Shown here piece after piece: positions 35,363 through 43,052 of a stretch of 64,000 nt of DNA (position 1 is its first letter; each line of letters starts with the position of its first letter). Source of the DNA: Owenweeksia sp965214115. GTDB lineage: Bacteria; Bacteroidota; Bacteroidia; Flavobacteriales; Schleiferiaceae. A program made the translations under genes and the position numbers. Under the pieces are notes generated by a model. The model ran no database searches, was not told the DNA's origin, and saw only the letters and a program-made list of their open reading frames with translations. The stretch is from contig CBDCAU010000007.1 in the NCBI GenBank assembly GCA_965214115.1, forward strand, positions 310,001 through 374,000, given 5' to 3'.

Positions 35363-37761
35363 CGGTTGGGTTTTTTTCGCAAACTATTGTAATCCAAAAA
35401 ATACGTCACCCGCAAAGAAAGATTATTCTGCGGCGGCGCGTTGAAAAGCTGGTCGATGTTTCGGCGGTAATCGGTGATGACAAAATTTTCAGCCGCAGCG
35501 GTGATATTCCGGTATAAAAACACCAGCTCGCTGGCAGGCGCAAACCACCACGAAAATTTCAAATCCAAGTTGAAAGTGTTGAAGTTGATATCGGAAACGT
35601 CCACTGCATTCGAGTTTTGCAAAGTGCCATCTCGTTGAAGCTCAAAGAATTGGTGGTAATTCACGCTCGTCCAATTATGGCGGGCATCCAATCCCAGCGA
35701 CATTTGCGGGGTGAAAATGTAAGTGGCGTTCAGCGCGGCGGTGGTGCGGGTTACATCGCGGCGGCCAAAGTAGGGCTGGCCATTTTCGATGGTCGCAAAA
35801 CCGTGGTCGTCATCCGTAAACACAAATTCCAATAACGGAATCATAAAAAGTCGGTCGGAAAAACGGAGGCGCGGGCGCATATTTATAAAATAACTTTTGC
35901 GGCCCAAATCGTTCCACCAAGTGTATTCAATTCGCGCATCCAAAGCAACGGGTTTTCGATAATCCGATGATATAAATCCACCCAAATTTTGATAACTGGG
36001 AATCTTAAAATAAAAGCCATCCACGCGCGGTTCAAAATAATCAAATTGTTCTACCAGATACGAGCGAAAATCGCTGCCAAAAGCGAAGAAATTTCGCATC
36101 AAAAAGAAATTGGAAATGCCTACAAAGAATTCTTCAAAACGGCGCGGTTTATATAAATTTTGATGGGCAGAATTTAATGTCACATTCCAGCGGTTGAATT
36201 TTCCTTTCGGAACGTACATTCCATAGCTGATTTCACCATAGTGCCGCAGTTGGTTGTTGCGCGTCAAAAATCCGAGGTCGTTGATTTGGTAGTCGTCGGT
36301 TCGGAGGGTTTGCACAGCGGCCCAGCGCCAGTTCCCACCGATGTCCGCCAGCCGCAGCCGCGTTTCGTAGCCGTCCTCCGTTTCGCCGTCTTGGATTTGG
36401 TCGCTGCGTTTGGCGCTGACGTCCAGTTGGTAATTGCCTGATTCTGTGGTAAGTGTGGTGAGCAAGCCGGCCACGTTTGCATCCAAAGAATTGCCGCTGC
36501 GCCACACATTGGTATTCACAAAACTGACGGATGAATTTCGATTGAATCTTTGGTCTAAAACCAAGACGTTGTAATTGGTCAGCGGCTCGGTCAGCACCTC
36601 GGTTTCATTGCCGTCATTATCAGTAAAAGTGGCAAAGTTTCCCGCCGTAACTGCGTTCAAAAAACCGATGCCGAGATTCGAATTGGTGCGGCCGGAAACT
36701 TTGGTGGCATTCAATAATTTAGTGAATTCTTGACGGATGGTCACCGTGTCGTTTTCGCTCAAATCCTGTCCGGTAATATTTTGAGGCGCGCCACCTATCC
36801 GTCTGGAATAGAACAAATTGCCGATATTAAAAAGTTCCGTGCCTTCGGTGAAAAACTGGCGGTTTTCTTCAAACTGGTTTTCAAAAGGGGAGAGGTTCAA
36901 AAACTGGCGGTCGAACGCCACTTGCCCAAAATCGGGAATCAAACTGACGTCCAAAGTAAAACTTTCGTTAATGCCGTATTTCAAGTCCAAACCCGCGTTG
37001 AAGTCCGACGACGAATTCCCATCAAAATCATTCAAATAACCCGAAACATACGGCTGAAAAGACAGGCGCACGGGCGGTTCGATATTTTCCATCCCAGTGA
37101 GCAATCCCGCGAAATATTCGCCACGGTTTCCCGACAATCGGTCGATGAAACTCCACGAATATTGCTCGCGGTTTCGCCGGATGTTGCGGATAATGTTCAG
37201 GCCCCAATCTTTGGTGGGCGTCTCCGGAAAGCGCAGCGCCAGATAAGGAATCCGCATCTCCACCGACCAGCCGCTGTCGTGGATTTGCACGGCGCTTTCC
37301 CACACGGTGTTCCAACTGAAATCGTCGCCATCGGGCGTGGTGCGGCTGTCGGCCTGCACACCGGCGGCCGTCACCCAAAAGTTGAAATCGCTCAGCCCGT
37401 CGTTGTACGGATTGATGAAAATGCCGAACCAGTCGGTGTTTTCGTCGAACACGTCGCGGCGGGTCATCTGCGTTAAGATGCTGTCCGGCGCGGGGTCGCG
37501 CATATTGGCAGCCACCCAAATTTCTTGGTTGCTGTACAAGATTTTCACTTTCGTGCGGAATTTCTGGGGAATCGGTTCGCCGTTGCCGGGAATCAGCATC
37601 ACGAAGTTTTCGGCGGTGGGCGCATCTTGCCACAGCGGGTCATTTAGGTTGCCGTCGATTTGGATTTTTTCGGTGACTTTTTGCGCAGGCAGGGATTTTC
37701 GCTGGAGCTGGGCGAAAGTGAAAAAGGGGAGGAGGGAAAGAAGAAGGGCGCGGAATTTCAT
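35359..37761 (-). CDS. DUF5916 outer-membrane protein with CBM9-like domain
   Basis: 800 residues with a signal peptide (MKFRALLLSLLPFFTFAQ). The N-terminal domain resembles carbohydrate-binding module family 9 (IQIDGNLNDPLWQDAPTAEN; EIWVAANMRDPAPDSIL; SWNTVWESAVQIHDSGWSVE). The rest, DUF5916, begins around GLNIIRNIRRNREQYSW and is rich in alternating strands with aromatic girdle residues, consistent with an outer-membrane beta-barrel. Carbohydrate or glycan-related binding is plausible; no enzymatic role is known. It heads an operon with lolD. Confidence 0.85.
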   Translation of the reverse strand: MKFRALLLSLLPFFTFAQLQRKSLPAQKVTEKIQIDGNLNDPLWQDAPTAENFVMLIPGNGEPIPQKFRTKVKILYSNQEIWVAANMRDPAPDSILTQMTRRDVFDENTDWFGIFINPYNDGLSDFNFWVTAAGVQADSRTTPDGDDFSWNTVWESAVQIHDSGWSVEMRIPYLALRFPETPTKDWGLNIIRNIRRNREQYSWSFIDRLSGNRGEYFAGLLTGMENIEPPVRLSFQPYVSGYLNDFDGNSSSDFNAGLDLKYGINESFTLDVSLIPDFGQVAFDRQFLNLSPFENQFEENRQFFTEGTELFNIGNLFYSRRIGGAPQNITGQDLSENDTVTIRQEFTKLLNATKVSGRTNSNLGIGFLNAVTAGNFATFTDNDGNETEVLTEPLTNYNVLVLDQRFNRNSSVSFVNTNVWRSGNSLDANVAGLLTTLTTESGNYQLDVSAKRSDQIQDGETEDGYETRLRLADIGGNWRWAAVQTLRTDDYQINDLGFLTRNNQLRHYGEISYGMYVPKGKFNRWNVTLNSAHQNLYKPRRFEEFFVGISNFFLMRNFFAFGSDFRSYLVEQFDYFEPRVDGFYFKIPSYQNLGGFISSDYRKPVALDARIEYTWWNDLGRKSYFINMRPRLRFSDRLFMIPLLEFVFTDDDHGFATIENGQPYFGRRDVTRTTAALNATYIFTPQMSLGLDARHNWTSVNYHQFFELQRDGTLQNSNAVDVSDINFNTFNLDLKFSWWFAPASELVFLYRNITAAAENFVITDYRRNIDQLFNAPPQNNLSLRVTYFLDYNSLRKKPNR

Positions 37762-37777
37762 CGTATGAAAAGTGCCG

Positions 37778-37785
37778 CGAAAGTA
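37778..37785 (-). promoter_or_regulatory. -7 box upstream of the DUF5916/lolD operon (TACTTTCG)
   Basis: On the minus strand TACTTTCG lies 16 bases before the start codon and fits TAnnTTYG. This predicts a very short leader. Confidence 0.5.
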
Positions 37786-37875
37786 TGGAAAAGGGGGAGG
37801 TGGTTTTGTTAAGTTGAATCTAAAATTACCTGTTGTGCCTTTAAAGATTTTCTTACCGAACCATAAGTGTTTTCA

Positions 37876-38014
37876 GAATTGCACCCGCGCTTCAGCCGGG
37901 TGGTTAGGTGGCCGCCCGCCCCCCTCTCGGCTTTAGCCGAAAATTAGGTTGCGCTGAAGCGCAAGGGGGTGGGGGAATCCCCCGTTTCACAGCGCTAAAG
38001 CGGCTGTGCAATTC
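37876..38014. repeat. MITE-like hairpin element with GAATTGCAC terminal inverted repeats
   Basis: GAATTGCAC (37876-37884) and GTGCAATTC (38006-38014) are perfect inverted ends. Inside are nested stems such as CGCTTCAG..., CGGCTTTAGCCG and GCGCTGAAGCGC. No coding potential. It fills most of the 338-bp gap between the DUF5916 gene and the first copy of the structured RNA-like element. Confidence 0.7.
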
Positions 38015-38052
38015 TATAATGCACACCGGGTAAAATTATGATGCGGATTCTA

Positions 38053-38060
38053 TAAATTTG
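38053..38060 (+). promoter_or_regulatory. -7 box of structured element copy 1 (TAAATTTG)
   Basis: TAAATTTG matches TAnnTTTG seven bases before the 58-nt element starts. Copy 2 has TATATTTG at the matching place although the surrounding DNA differs. Confidence 0.6.
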
Positions 38061-38067
38061 TGTCCTT

Positions 38068-38126
38068 GCAGTCCCGGTAATTCCTCTCCCAGATATTAGA
38101 TGCTGGTGATGAATCCGGGTTTTTTA
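38068..38126 (+). ncRNA. Putative small structured RNA, copy 1
   Basis: A 58-nt segment from GCAGTCCCGG to the T-run is identical to 42868-42925. It folds as CCCGG/CCGGG plus ATTC/GAAT with a two-base bulge, then an inner CCAG/CTGG hairpin with a 10-nt loop, and ends in six T. With a -7 box seven bases upstream this makes a complete mini transcription unit of about 60 nt. Alternatively it is a leader attenuator for the gene behind it, or an attachment site. No known RNA family is recognised. Confidence 0.5.
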
Positions 38127-38963
38127 TTTTCCAAACATACGTTTCGTTTCCAAATTTCTCTTTTGGAAGATTCCCCCCCCACCACCATCGACGGCGTTCT
38201 CCACGAACTTGACCGCATCATTGAAAAGTGCATCGCGGAAAACGACGCGCGCGGCATTTTCGCATACGTGTACCGCCGCACCACCGCCGAGATAAAAACC
38301 GCCATCGAATCGGACGACTTTGACGACGGCCCCAGCTTGGAGCGGTTTGATGTCGCTTTTGCCAATTATTACCTCCGCGCGTATCGCGACTATGAAAAAG
38401 GTGAAACGTGCAGCCTCGTTTGGGAGCGCAGTTTTGTGAGCTGTAAAGACCGGCTGGCCGTGGCGCAGCACATTTTGCTGGGAATGAACGCCCACATCAA
38501 TTTGGATTTGGGACTGACCACCGCCACGCTGGCCCGCGGCCGAAACATCGAAGATTTCAAGCGAGATTTTGTGAAGGTGAACGATGTTTTACAGCGGATT
38601 ATCAACGAGTTGCAAGACAGCCTTTCGCGGGTGTCGCCCTTGTTTTTCTTGGTTGATTGGCTCGGCCAAAACACCGATGAAAAGTGGATTGACTTCAGTA
38701 TGCGCCAAGCCCGCAACCAAGCGTGGAACTTGGCCTGCCTCCTGCACAACACGGATGATAACGCCTTCTCGAAAATCGAAAACACCGCCGATAAAACGTA
38801 TGCGCTTTTTGCGCAGAAAATGGCAAGGCCGAATTCAAGATTGTTGCGGTGGGTGCTGGGGTTGGTTCGGCGGTTTGAGGGAAAGGAAGTGGGGCGGGTG
38901 ATTGAGGGGATGAGCCATAAGAATAAAATAAATATAAAAATTTTCAATAGAAAAAATCTTTGA
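38100..38963 (+). CDS. DUF5995 family protein
   Basis: The frame is open from an ATG inside the structured element (287 residues), but the conserved domain begins only at TIDGVLHELDRIIEKCIAEN, so the true start may be a TTG at about 38161. Marks of DUF5995 are ARGIFAYVYRRTTAEIK, LERFDVAFANYYLRAY, and HILLGMNAHINLDLGL; the histidines and aspartate of GMNAHINLDL could bind metal. It ends ARNQAWNLACLL and a basic tail. Function unknown. Only ten bases separate its stop from the stop of the convergent helicase gene. Confidence 0.78.
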   Translation: MLVMNPGFLFSKHTFRFQISLLEDSPPTTIDGVLHELDRIIEKCIAENDARGIFAYVYRRTTAEIKTAIESDDFDDGPSLERFDVAFANYYLRAYRDYEKGETCSLVWERSFVSCKDRLAVAQHILLGMNAHINLDLGLTTATLARGRNIEDFKRDFVKVNDVLQRIINELQDSLSRVSPLFFLVDWLGQNTDEKWIDFSMRQARNQAWNLACLLHNTDDNAFSKIENTADKTYALFAQKMARPNSRLLRWVLGLVRRFEGKEVGRVIEGMSHKNKINIKIFNRKNL

Positions 38964-38973
38964 AATTGTATGT

Positions 38974-41499
38974 TTAAGAGAGCCTCTTGTAGACTTTTTC
39001 AGAATAACTGGATTTTAGAGACTCAATGTCAAGATTATGGGCATTGATAAATTCTTGCACCTTTTCATCAGATAGTGAAGACAGTTCATATTTTTCAAAT
39101 TCTTTAAAAAAGTCACGAACTTTTCTGCGCAAAGTTCTTAATTTGCCTCGTCGAAGTATCTCAACTTTCTCGTTAAAGTCGGCTTGATAAGATAAGTTTT
39201 TTGTGGGTATTACCATCAATCGTGCAACTGGAACTTCTCCATATTGGTGTTTAAACCAAGCGCAATGAGTATTCATCTGTCCTGCTTCTCGTTTACTTAT
39301 TTCAGCTCTATTAGGGTTGACCTCACTCTTACACTCAAAAATAAAATATTGTCCACTCACGCCACACCATAAATTGTCTGGCCCTTTTTTAAATTCCTTA
39401 TCTGGCCTTTCGCTTAAAAATCCTAACATCAAGCCTAATTCTTTGAGTGAGGCCTCAAATTTCTCCGCTGTGGTGCCAAATTCTAATTCAGAAAGAACTC
39501 CTTCTACAGAAAGCATAACCTCTTGAAAATTCTTGTGAGATTTCATCCAGCCGATAATGCGTTTGGTTCTACTCTCATTGATAAAGTCAAGTCTCTTGTA
39601 ATCAACGCCCTCGCTTGGTTTAAGTAATTCGTGATTCTTTTGGAAAGCACTTTTTTGAAGATTATTAGCATCAACTTTACTTTGACGGTACTTGTTTCTC
39701 GCTTGAACTTGTAAGTACCAAGCCTTCTCTATTTCGTCAGGGCAGAAATCATCAATAATTTTCTGAATTTTATCACAAGCTTTTTGAAATTCTTTTGCAT
39801 AGTTATGAAGAGCTGCTTCTCGCTCTAAAGTCAACACCTCGTATAAACTATTGGAAGTTTGCGCTGGAGTAATCTTGTTCATTTCCTCCTTGTAGAACTC
39901 CTTCCAAGCATCATCCCTTTTTAAAGATTGCTTCATTAAGGACTTTACTATTTTGAAAGGCTCATCTTCATCATTTTTTTCCTCTATTGCCATTTTTGCT
40001 ATCTCCATTCCTAATTCGATTTGCTTTTTGGTCTGGGGTGAAAAATATTTGTTTGTTCGAGAGCTTTTTATAAACTTAATTAAGTCTCCCCCAATGATTA
40101 ATATTAGACAATAGTCTTTTTCTCCTCGTACACTCCGTCCCAGTCCCTGTTCAATTTTCTGCGCAATTTTGATGTTGAAAAAGTCACTGCCTTCTCTATT
40201 CGACTCTTCATATCTATCCGCTAAAGAAAAGAAGAATGGCCTTCCATCTAAAATCAATATTCTGCAAGTTTCATCTGGTAAGTCTATTCCGTCGTATCGA
40301 TTGGCAAAAACCACAGTGTCCTTAAAGTTTCCATTTTTCAAATGGTTAATTACGGCTGGAACCTGGGAGGAATTAGGAACTAAGGATTTAAGTTCTCTAT
40401 AAAGCTCAGCCTTTGGAAAAGATGAAACCAATGAGACCACTCCATATTTTTTTTCCGTTGGAGGAGCAAAAAGGTTTACCATTTTAATTCTATCAAGACT
40501 GTCATCAATGAGAGAAGGAATTACTACCATTTTTTCACCAGACCAAATTTGCTCTGGATTTTGTAATGGATTTTTAATGGCAGTCGAGCTAAAGCCCAAT
40601 CCTTTTATAAAGAATGAATCATCTTGGGTCGTGGCCGACATTAAAATCCTTTGTTTCGCCTTGTTAAATGATGAAAACTTCTCAATAGGTATATGTATTG
40701 GCGAAATTTCTATATTTTGACCTGATATGAAAGCCTGACAATTTTTAATATTATCCTTTATAAAAGGCCAAGCGAAGAGAATTTCGCTATCATTTCTAAA
40801 CTCTGAAAGAATTTGAAGTATTTCATCTGACTTATCAAACCAATTCCAATAAGGAATGGGTAGAAACGAATTATAGTCTCCATTTTCAACTTCCAAGAAA
40901 GTTCCGTGTCCCTGTTCGGGCAAGGCATCTTGAAACAGCTCAAAAATTTTTGAGTAAACGATGCTGTCTTTTTTCAGGTCAATAGTGAAAGCGTCTCTTA
41001 TCGAGTCGATGCAAGCGTGAGAATCATCTAAAATTATGTTTTCGACAGGCACATAATTATTTCCCAAACCAAAAATTGTTTTGCCATTAAAAACTTTTTG
41101 AACGTGAGTTATTAATATTTTCTCACCGTCTAAAAATTCATTGGGCAGGGAATTGTCATCCCCAATTGAGCAATAAGGAATACCGAATTTTTTTGCATCA
41201 CGTCTGACTTGCTGAACTAAATATTTATTCGGGCAGATAAAAAGACAAGGCCCATTACCGGAATTAATTTTTGATTGAAGAATTAATAGCCCGATTAAAG
41301 TTTTACCTTCACCAGTATGAAGCTTAATTATTAAATCATTTAAATCACGCTTCGATTCAAACCACTCCGATAGAATTTTATTTTGAGCTGGCCTAAGGGG
41401 GCCGGCGATACTCCTCCTGTCAAGAGATTCGTAAATCTCTATTGGATTTATTTTCTTTTCAATTTTGGATTGGCTTAATCGCTTTCGAAAGTCTACCAT
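38974..41499 (-). CDS. SF2 helicase with C-terminal PD-(D/E)xK-like motif
   Basis: 841 residues. Helicase motifs: Q-like GPLRPAQNKILSEWF, Walker A HTGEGKT (61-67), motif Ia FICPNKYLVQQVR, motif II ILDDSHA (DDSH rather than DEAD/DEAH), motif III ILMSATT, and motif VI IEQGLGRSVRGEKDY, closest to XPD/DinG-like or restriction-type helicases. Near the C-terminus GPDNLW...YFIFECKSE (about 707-722) fits a PD-(D/E)xK nuclease core (PD-x(14)-ECK). The gene is clearly AT-richer than sucC or uvrA, suggesting transfer. The position in a repeat-flanked island beside an Abi-like gene suggests phage or plasmid defence, as inference. I recognise no named system. Confidence 0.72.
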   Translation of the reverse strand: MVDFRKRLSQSKIEKKINPIEIYESLDRRSIAGPLRPAQNKILSEWFESKRDLNDLIIKLHTGEGKTLIGLLILQSKINSGNGPCLFICPNKYLVQQVRRDAKKFGIPYCSIGDDNSLPNEFLDGEKILITHVQKVFNGKTIFGLGNNYVPVENIILDDSHACIDSIRDAFTIDLKKDSIVYSKIFELFQDALPEQGHGTFLEVENGDYNSFLPIPYWNWFDKSDEILQILSEFRNDSEILFAWPFIKDNIKNCQAFISGQNIEISPIHIPIEKFSSFNKAKQRILMSATTQDDSFFIKGLGFSSTAIKNPLQNPEQIWSGEKMVVIPSLIDDSLDRIKMVNLFAPPTEKKYGVVSLVSSFPKAELYRELKSLVPNSSQVPAVINHLKNGNFKDTVVFANRYDGIDLPDETCRILILDGRPFFFSLADRYEESNREGSDFFNIKIAQKIEQGLGRSVRGEKDYCLILIIGGDLIKFIKSSRTNKYFSPQTKKQIELGMEIAKMAIEEKNDEDEPFKIVKSLMKQSLKRDDAWKEFYKEEMNKITPAQTSNSLYEVLTLEREAALHNYAKEFQKACDKIQKIIDDFCPDEIEKAWYLQVQARNKYRQSKVDANNLQKSAFQKNHELLKPSEGVDYKRLDFINESRTKRIIGWMKSHKNFQEVMLSVEGVLSELEFGTTAEKFEASLKELGLMLGFLSERPDKEFKKGPDNLWCGVSGQYFIFECKSEVNPNRAEISKREAGQMNTHCAWFKHQYGEVPVARLMVIPTKNLSYQADFNEKVEILRRGKLRTLRRKVRDFFKEFEKYELSSLSDEKVQEFINAHNLDIESLKSSYSEKVYKRLS

Positions 41500-41604
41500 A
41501 TCTACAGTTAATTTGGTCTATAATTTATTCAAAAAAGAAGCAACGCGTAAAAAACACTTCCAATGGGCAGAAAGGAGGCCAAGTGCTATTCCATTTACGC
41601 TACC

Positions 41605-41690
41605 TATTACCTTCGCGCCCAAATCTAAACAAACCCATCCACCCACGAATTATCAATCGTAAATCGTCAATAAGGAATGAACCTCTACGT
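41605..41690 (+). repeat. sucC promoter/leader copy 1, with truncated start
   Basis: From TACCTTCGC to ATGAACCTCTACG this copies the sucC upstream region at 42963-43067, with about 16 bases missing and a few substitutions. The -7-like box TACCTTCG is at 41608-41615, and the first codons of sucC (MNL) are present before the sequence diverges. Confidence 0.85.
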
Positions 41691-41704
41691 CATTTCAAAT
41701 AAAT

Positions 41705-41932
41705 CTATAGGTCATATTTTGCTTGCCACAAATGAAACAAAATGTCCTCATAATCCTCTTTGGAACAGGTATTCTTCCTAATTCTTTTAATTAAGAGATG
41801 AATGTAGTCATAAGCTTCGGCCTCTTCATCATCAATTCCTCCCATAGAATCGGGATAAATATTGTTAAATGTTTCAGCCCAACTTTCTAAATGGTAAATT
41901 AACCAAGATTTGTAGTGAGGAATTAGTTTCAT
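41705..41932 (-). CDS. Hypothetical 75-aa protein
   Basis: An acidic, helical small protein: MKLIPHYKSWLIYHLESWAE, then a DSMGGIDDEEAEAYDYIHLL centre and KEDYEDILFHLWQAKYDL at the end. Similar small orphan proteins sit beside defence genes, but I recognise no family. It lies between sucC promoter copies 1 and 2, with a perfect inverted repeat 21-41 bases upstream of its start. Confidence 0.6.
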   Translation of the reverse strand: MKLIPHYKSWLIYHLESWAETFNNIYPDSMGGIDDEEAEAYDYIHLLIKRIRKNTCSKEDYEDILFHLWQAKYDL

Positions 41933-41952
41933 ATATCTATTTGGCTTTAAGA

Positions 41953-41973
41953 TTGTAGTTCAAATTACTACAA
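41953..41973. promoter_or_regulatory. Operator-like inverted repeat TTGTAGT-N7-ACTACAA
   Basis: Perfect 7-bp arms separated by seven bases, just upstream of the 75-aa gene on its promoter side. The size and symmetry fit a binding site for a dimeric repressor, but no obvious repressor gene is adjacent. Confidence 0.4.
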
Positions 41974-41974
41974 C

Positions 41975-42061
41975 TCAAAATAAATCGGCCGATTCTTTTG
42001 CCAGCCGAAACCCGTCCACTCCGGCAAACAGCTCGATTGCCTTTATTTTAGTATCGAACAT
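41975..42061 (-). pseudogene. N-terminal remnant of a cytosine-5 DNA methyltransferase
   Basis: The minus strand reads MFDTKIKAIELFAGVDGFRL and then AKESADLF before a stop. IELFAGvGGfrlg is motif I (SAM-binding) of cytosine-5 methyltransferases; only this 28-codon start survives, with one glycine replaced by Asp. No other methyltransferase motif is found in any frame nearby. It points to a former restriction-modification system at this site. Confidence 0.7.
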
Positions 42062-42140
42062 TCTCTTTTTCTGAAAAATTTAGACGGTTCATTTGAAAGT
42101 CGGATTTGGTTGAGATAGGAATGGCAGAAATTTAAACCCT

Positions 42141-42171
42141 CCCTTACCTTCGCGCCCCAAATCTAAACAAA
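42141..42171 (+). repeat. sucC promoter copy 2 (core only)
   Basis: CCCTTACCTTCGCGCCCCAA, followed by ATCTAAACAAAC, is identical to the sucC promoter core (box TACCTTCG at 42145-42152). The match ends after about 31 bases, where the Abi-like gene's 3' flank begins. Confidence 0.8.
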
Positions 42172-42184
42172 CTACTCGCTATAC

Positions 42185-42844
42185 TTATCGAAATCCCCCA
42201 AGTTTCTCTTCTGCCTTCCGAATTACATCAGGCACGCGATTTATAGAATTGGCAACCTCCGGCAAGTCTTTGTTTATCCAACCCATTACCTTCAAAATTC
42301 TTTGGTGGGTCTCCTCCAGTTTTTCCAAGTTCCAAGAAATGGGTTCGTGATGAAAGAGGCGATTGCGAAAATCCCTGATTTTGTTGATGGGGGCAGAAAC
42401 CTTGTGCCGCTGCCTTTCGCTTTTTTCCAGATAAGGAAATGCCCTGCGCAAAGGTTTCCAAAGTATCCTTTCATATTCGGCATTGAATAGCCGGACCCAA
42501 AAACCAAGTGTCAATTCGGCCACCATTTTGTGCGATGAGATGTTTTCGTTCCGTTTGACGATTTGTCTTTTTGGGGCGTTCAGGTTTCCGCGCAGGTCTT
42601 TCAGCCCGATGGCCGTTTCCATCTTCAAATGCCAGTTGGCGGATTGAAAATAGTCCGCAAGTTCTCTGGACATACTGTTTCGCAGCGCCACTTCATACAT
42701 TGATAATAGGGGGTAAAAAGATTCGGATAATTCAACATTTATTTTATAGTGGAAAATGGCTTTTCTCTCATTATCTGGGTAGCGGTCGAAATATTTCGCC
42801 ATACGCTGGGTGGAGAATACCTTTTCGTAGAAATGTCTATCCAT
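42185..42844 (-). CDS. Abi-like protein with HEPN motif
   Basis: A 219-residue protein resembling the Abi_2/AbiD-AbiF abortive infection family. The N-terminal half includes YPDNERKAIFHYKINVELSE and FYPLLSMYEVALRNSMSREL; the C-terminal part has IRDFRNRLFHHEPISWNLEK, in which RNRLFH fits the R-x4-6-H active-site motif of HEPN ribonucleases. Abi proteins of this kind block phage growth by shutting down infected cells, presumably by RNA cleavage. The gene is placed between sucC promoter copy 2 and the second structured RNA-like element. Defence activity is inferred from family and context. Confidence 0.8.
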   Translation of the reverse strand: MDRHFYEKVFSTQRMAKYFDRYPDNERKAIFHYKINVELSESFYPLLSMYEVALRNSMSRELADYFQSANWHLKMETAIGLKDLRGNLNAPKRQIVKRNENISSHKMVAELTLGFWVRLFNAEYERILWKPLRRAFPYLEKSERQRHKVSAPINKIRDFRNRLFHHEPISWNLEKLEETHQRILKVMGWINKDLPEVANSINRVPDVIRKAEEKLGGFR

Positions 42845-42854
42845 AAAATTTAGG

Positions 42855-42862
42855 TATATTTG
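42855..42862 (+). promoter_or_regulatory. -7 box of structured element copy 2 (TATATTTG)
   Basis: TATATTTG matches TAnnTTTG five bases before the 58-nt element and eleven bases beyond the divergent Abi-like start codon. Confidence 0.6.
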
Positions 42863-42867
42863 CCCTC

Positions 42868-42927
42868 GCAGTCCCGGTAATTCCTCTCCCAGATATTAGA
42901 TGCTGGTGATGAATCCGGGTTTTTTTA
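42868..42927 (+). ncRNA. Putative small structured RNA, copy 2
   Basis: Identical over 58 nt to copy 1 at 38068, exactly 4800 bp away, with seven T at the end instead of six. It sits about 35 bases before the intact sucC promoter region, so this is likely the ancestral location (element - promoter - sucC). See copy 1 for the fold. Confidence 0.5.
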
Positions 42928-42962
42928 TTTCAAAAGGGTTTCTTTTTTCCAAGAAATCGCCT

Positions 42963-43052
42963 CCCTTACCTTCGCGCCCCAAATCTAAACAAACCCGCCC
43001 ACCCGCGAATTATCAATCGTAAATCGACAATCGAAAAAATCGTCAATAAAGA
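42963..43052 (+). promoter_or_regulatory. sucC promoter and leader (intact copy 3)
   Basis: The box TACCTTCG (42968-42975) fits TAnnTTYG and is followed by an about 75-base leader that includes short CAATCG-type repeats. The same box occurs upstream of uvrA. Two partial copies lie upstream at 41605 and 42141. Confidence 0.6.

Noticed and set aside
38068..42927. The 38-43 kb island as a prophage or ICE
   Set aside because: No integrase, transposase, phage structural or conjugation gene is visible; only repeats and defence-like genes, so I keep the neutral term island.
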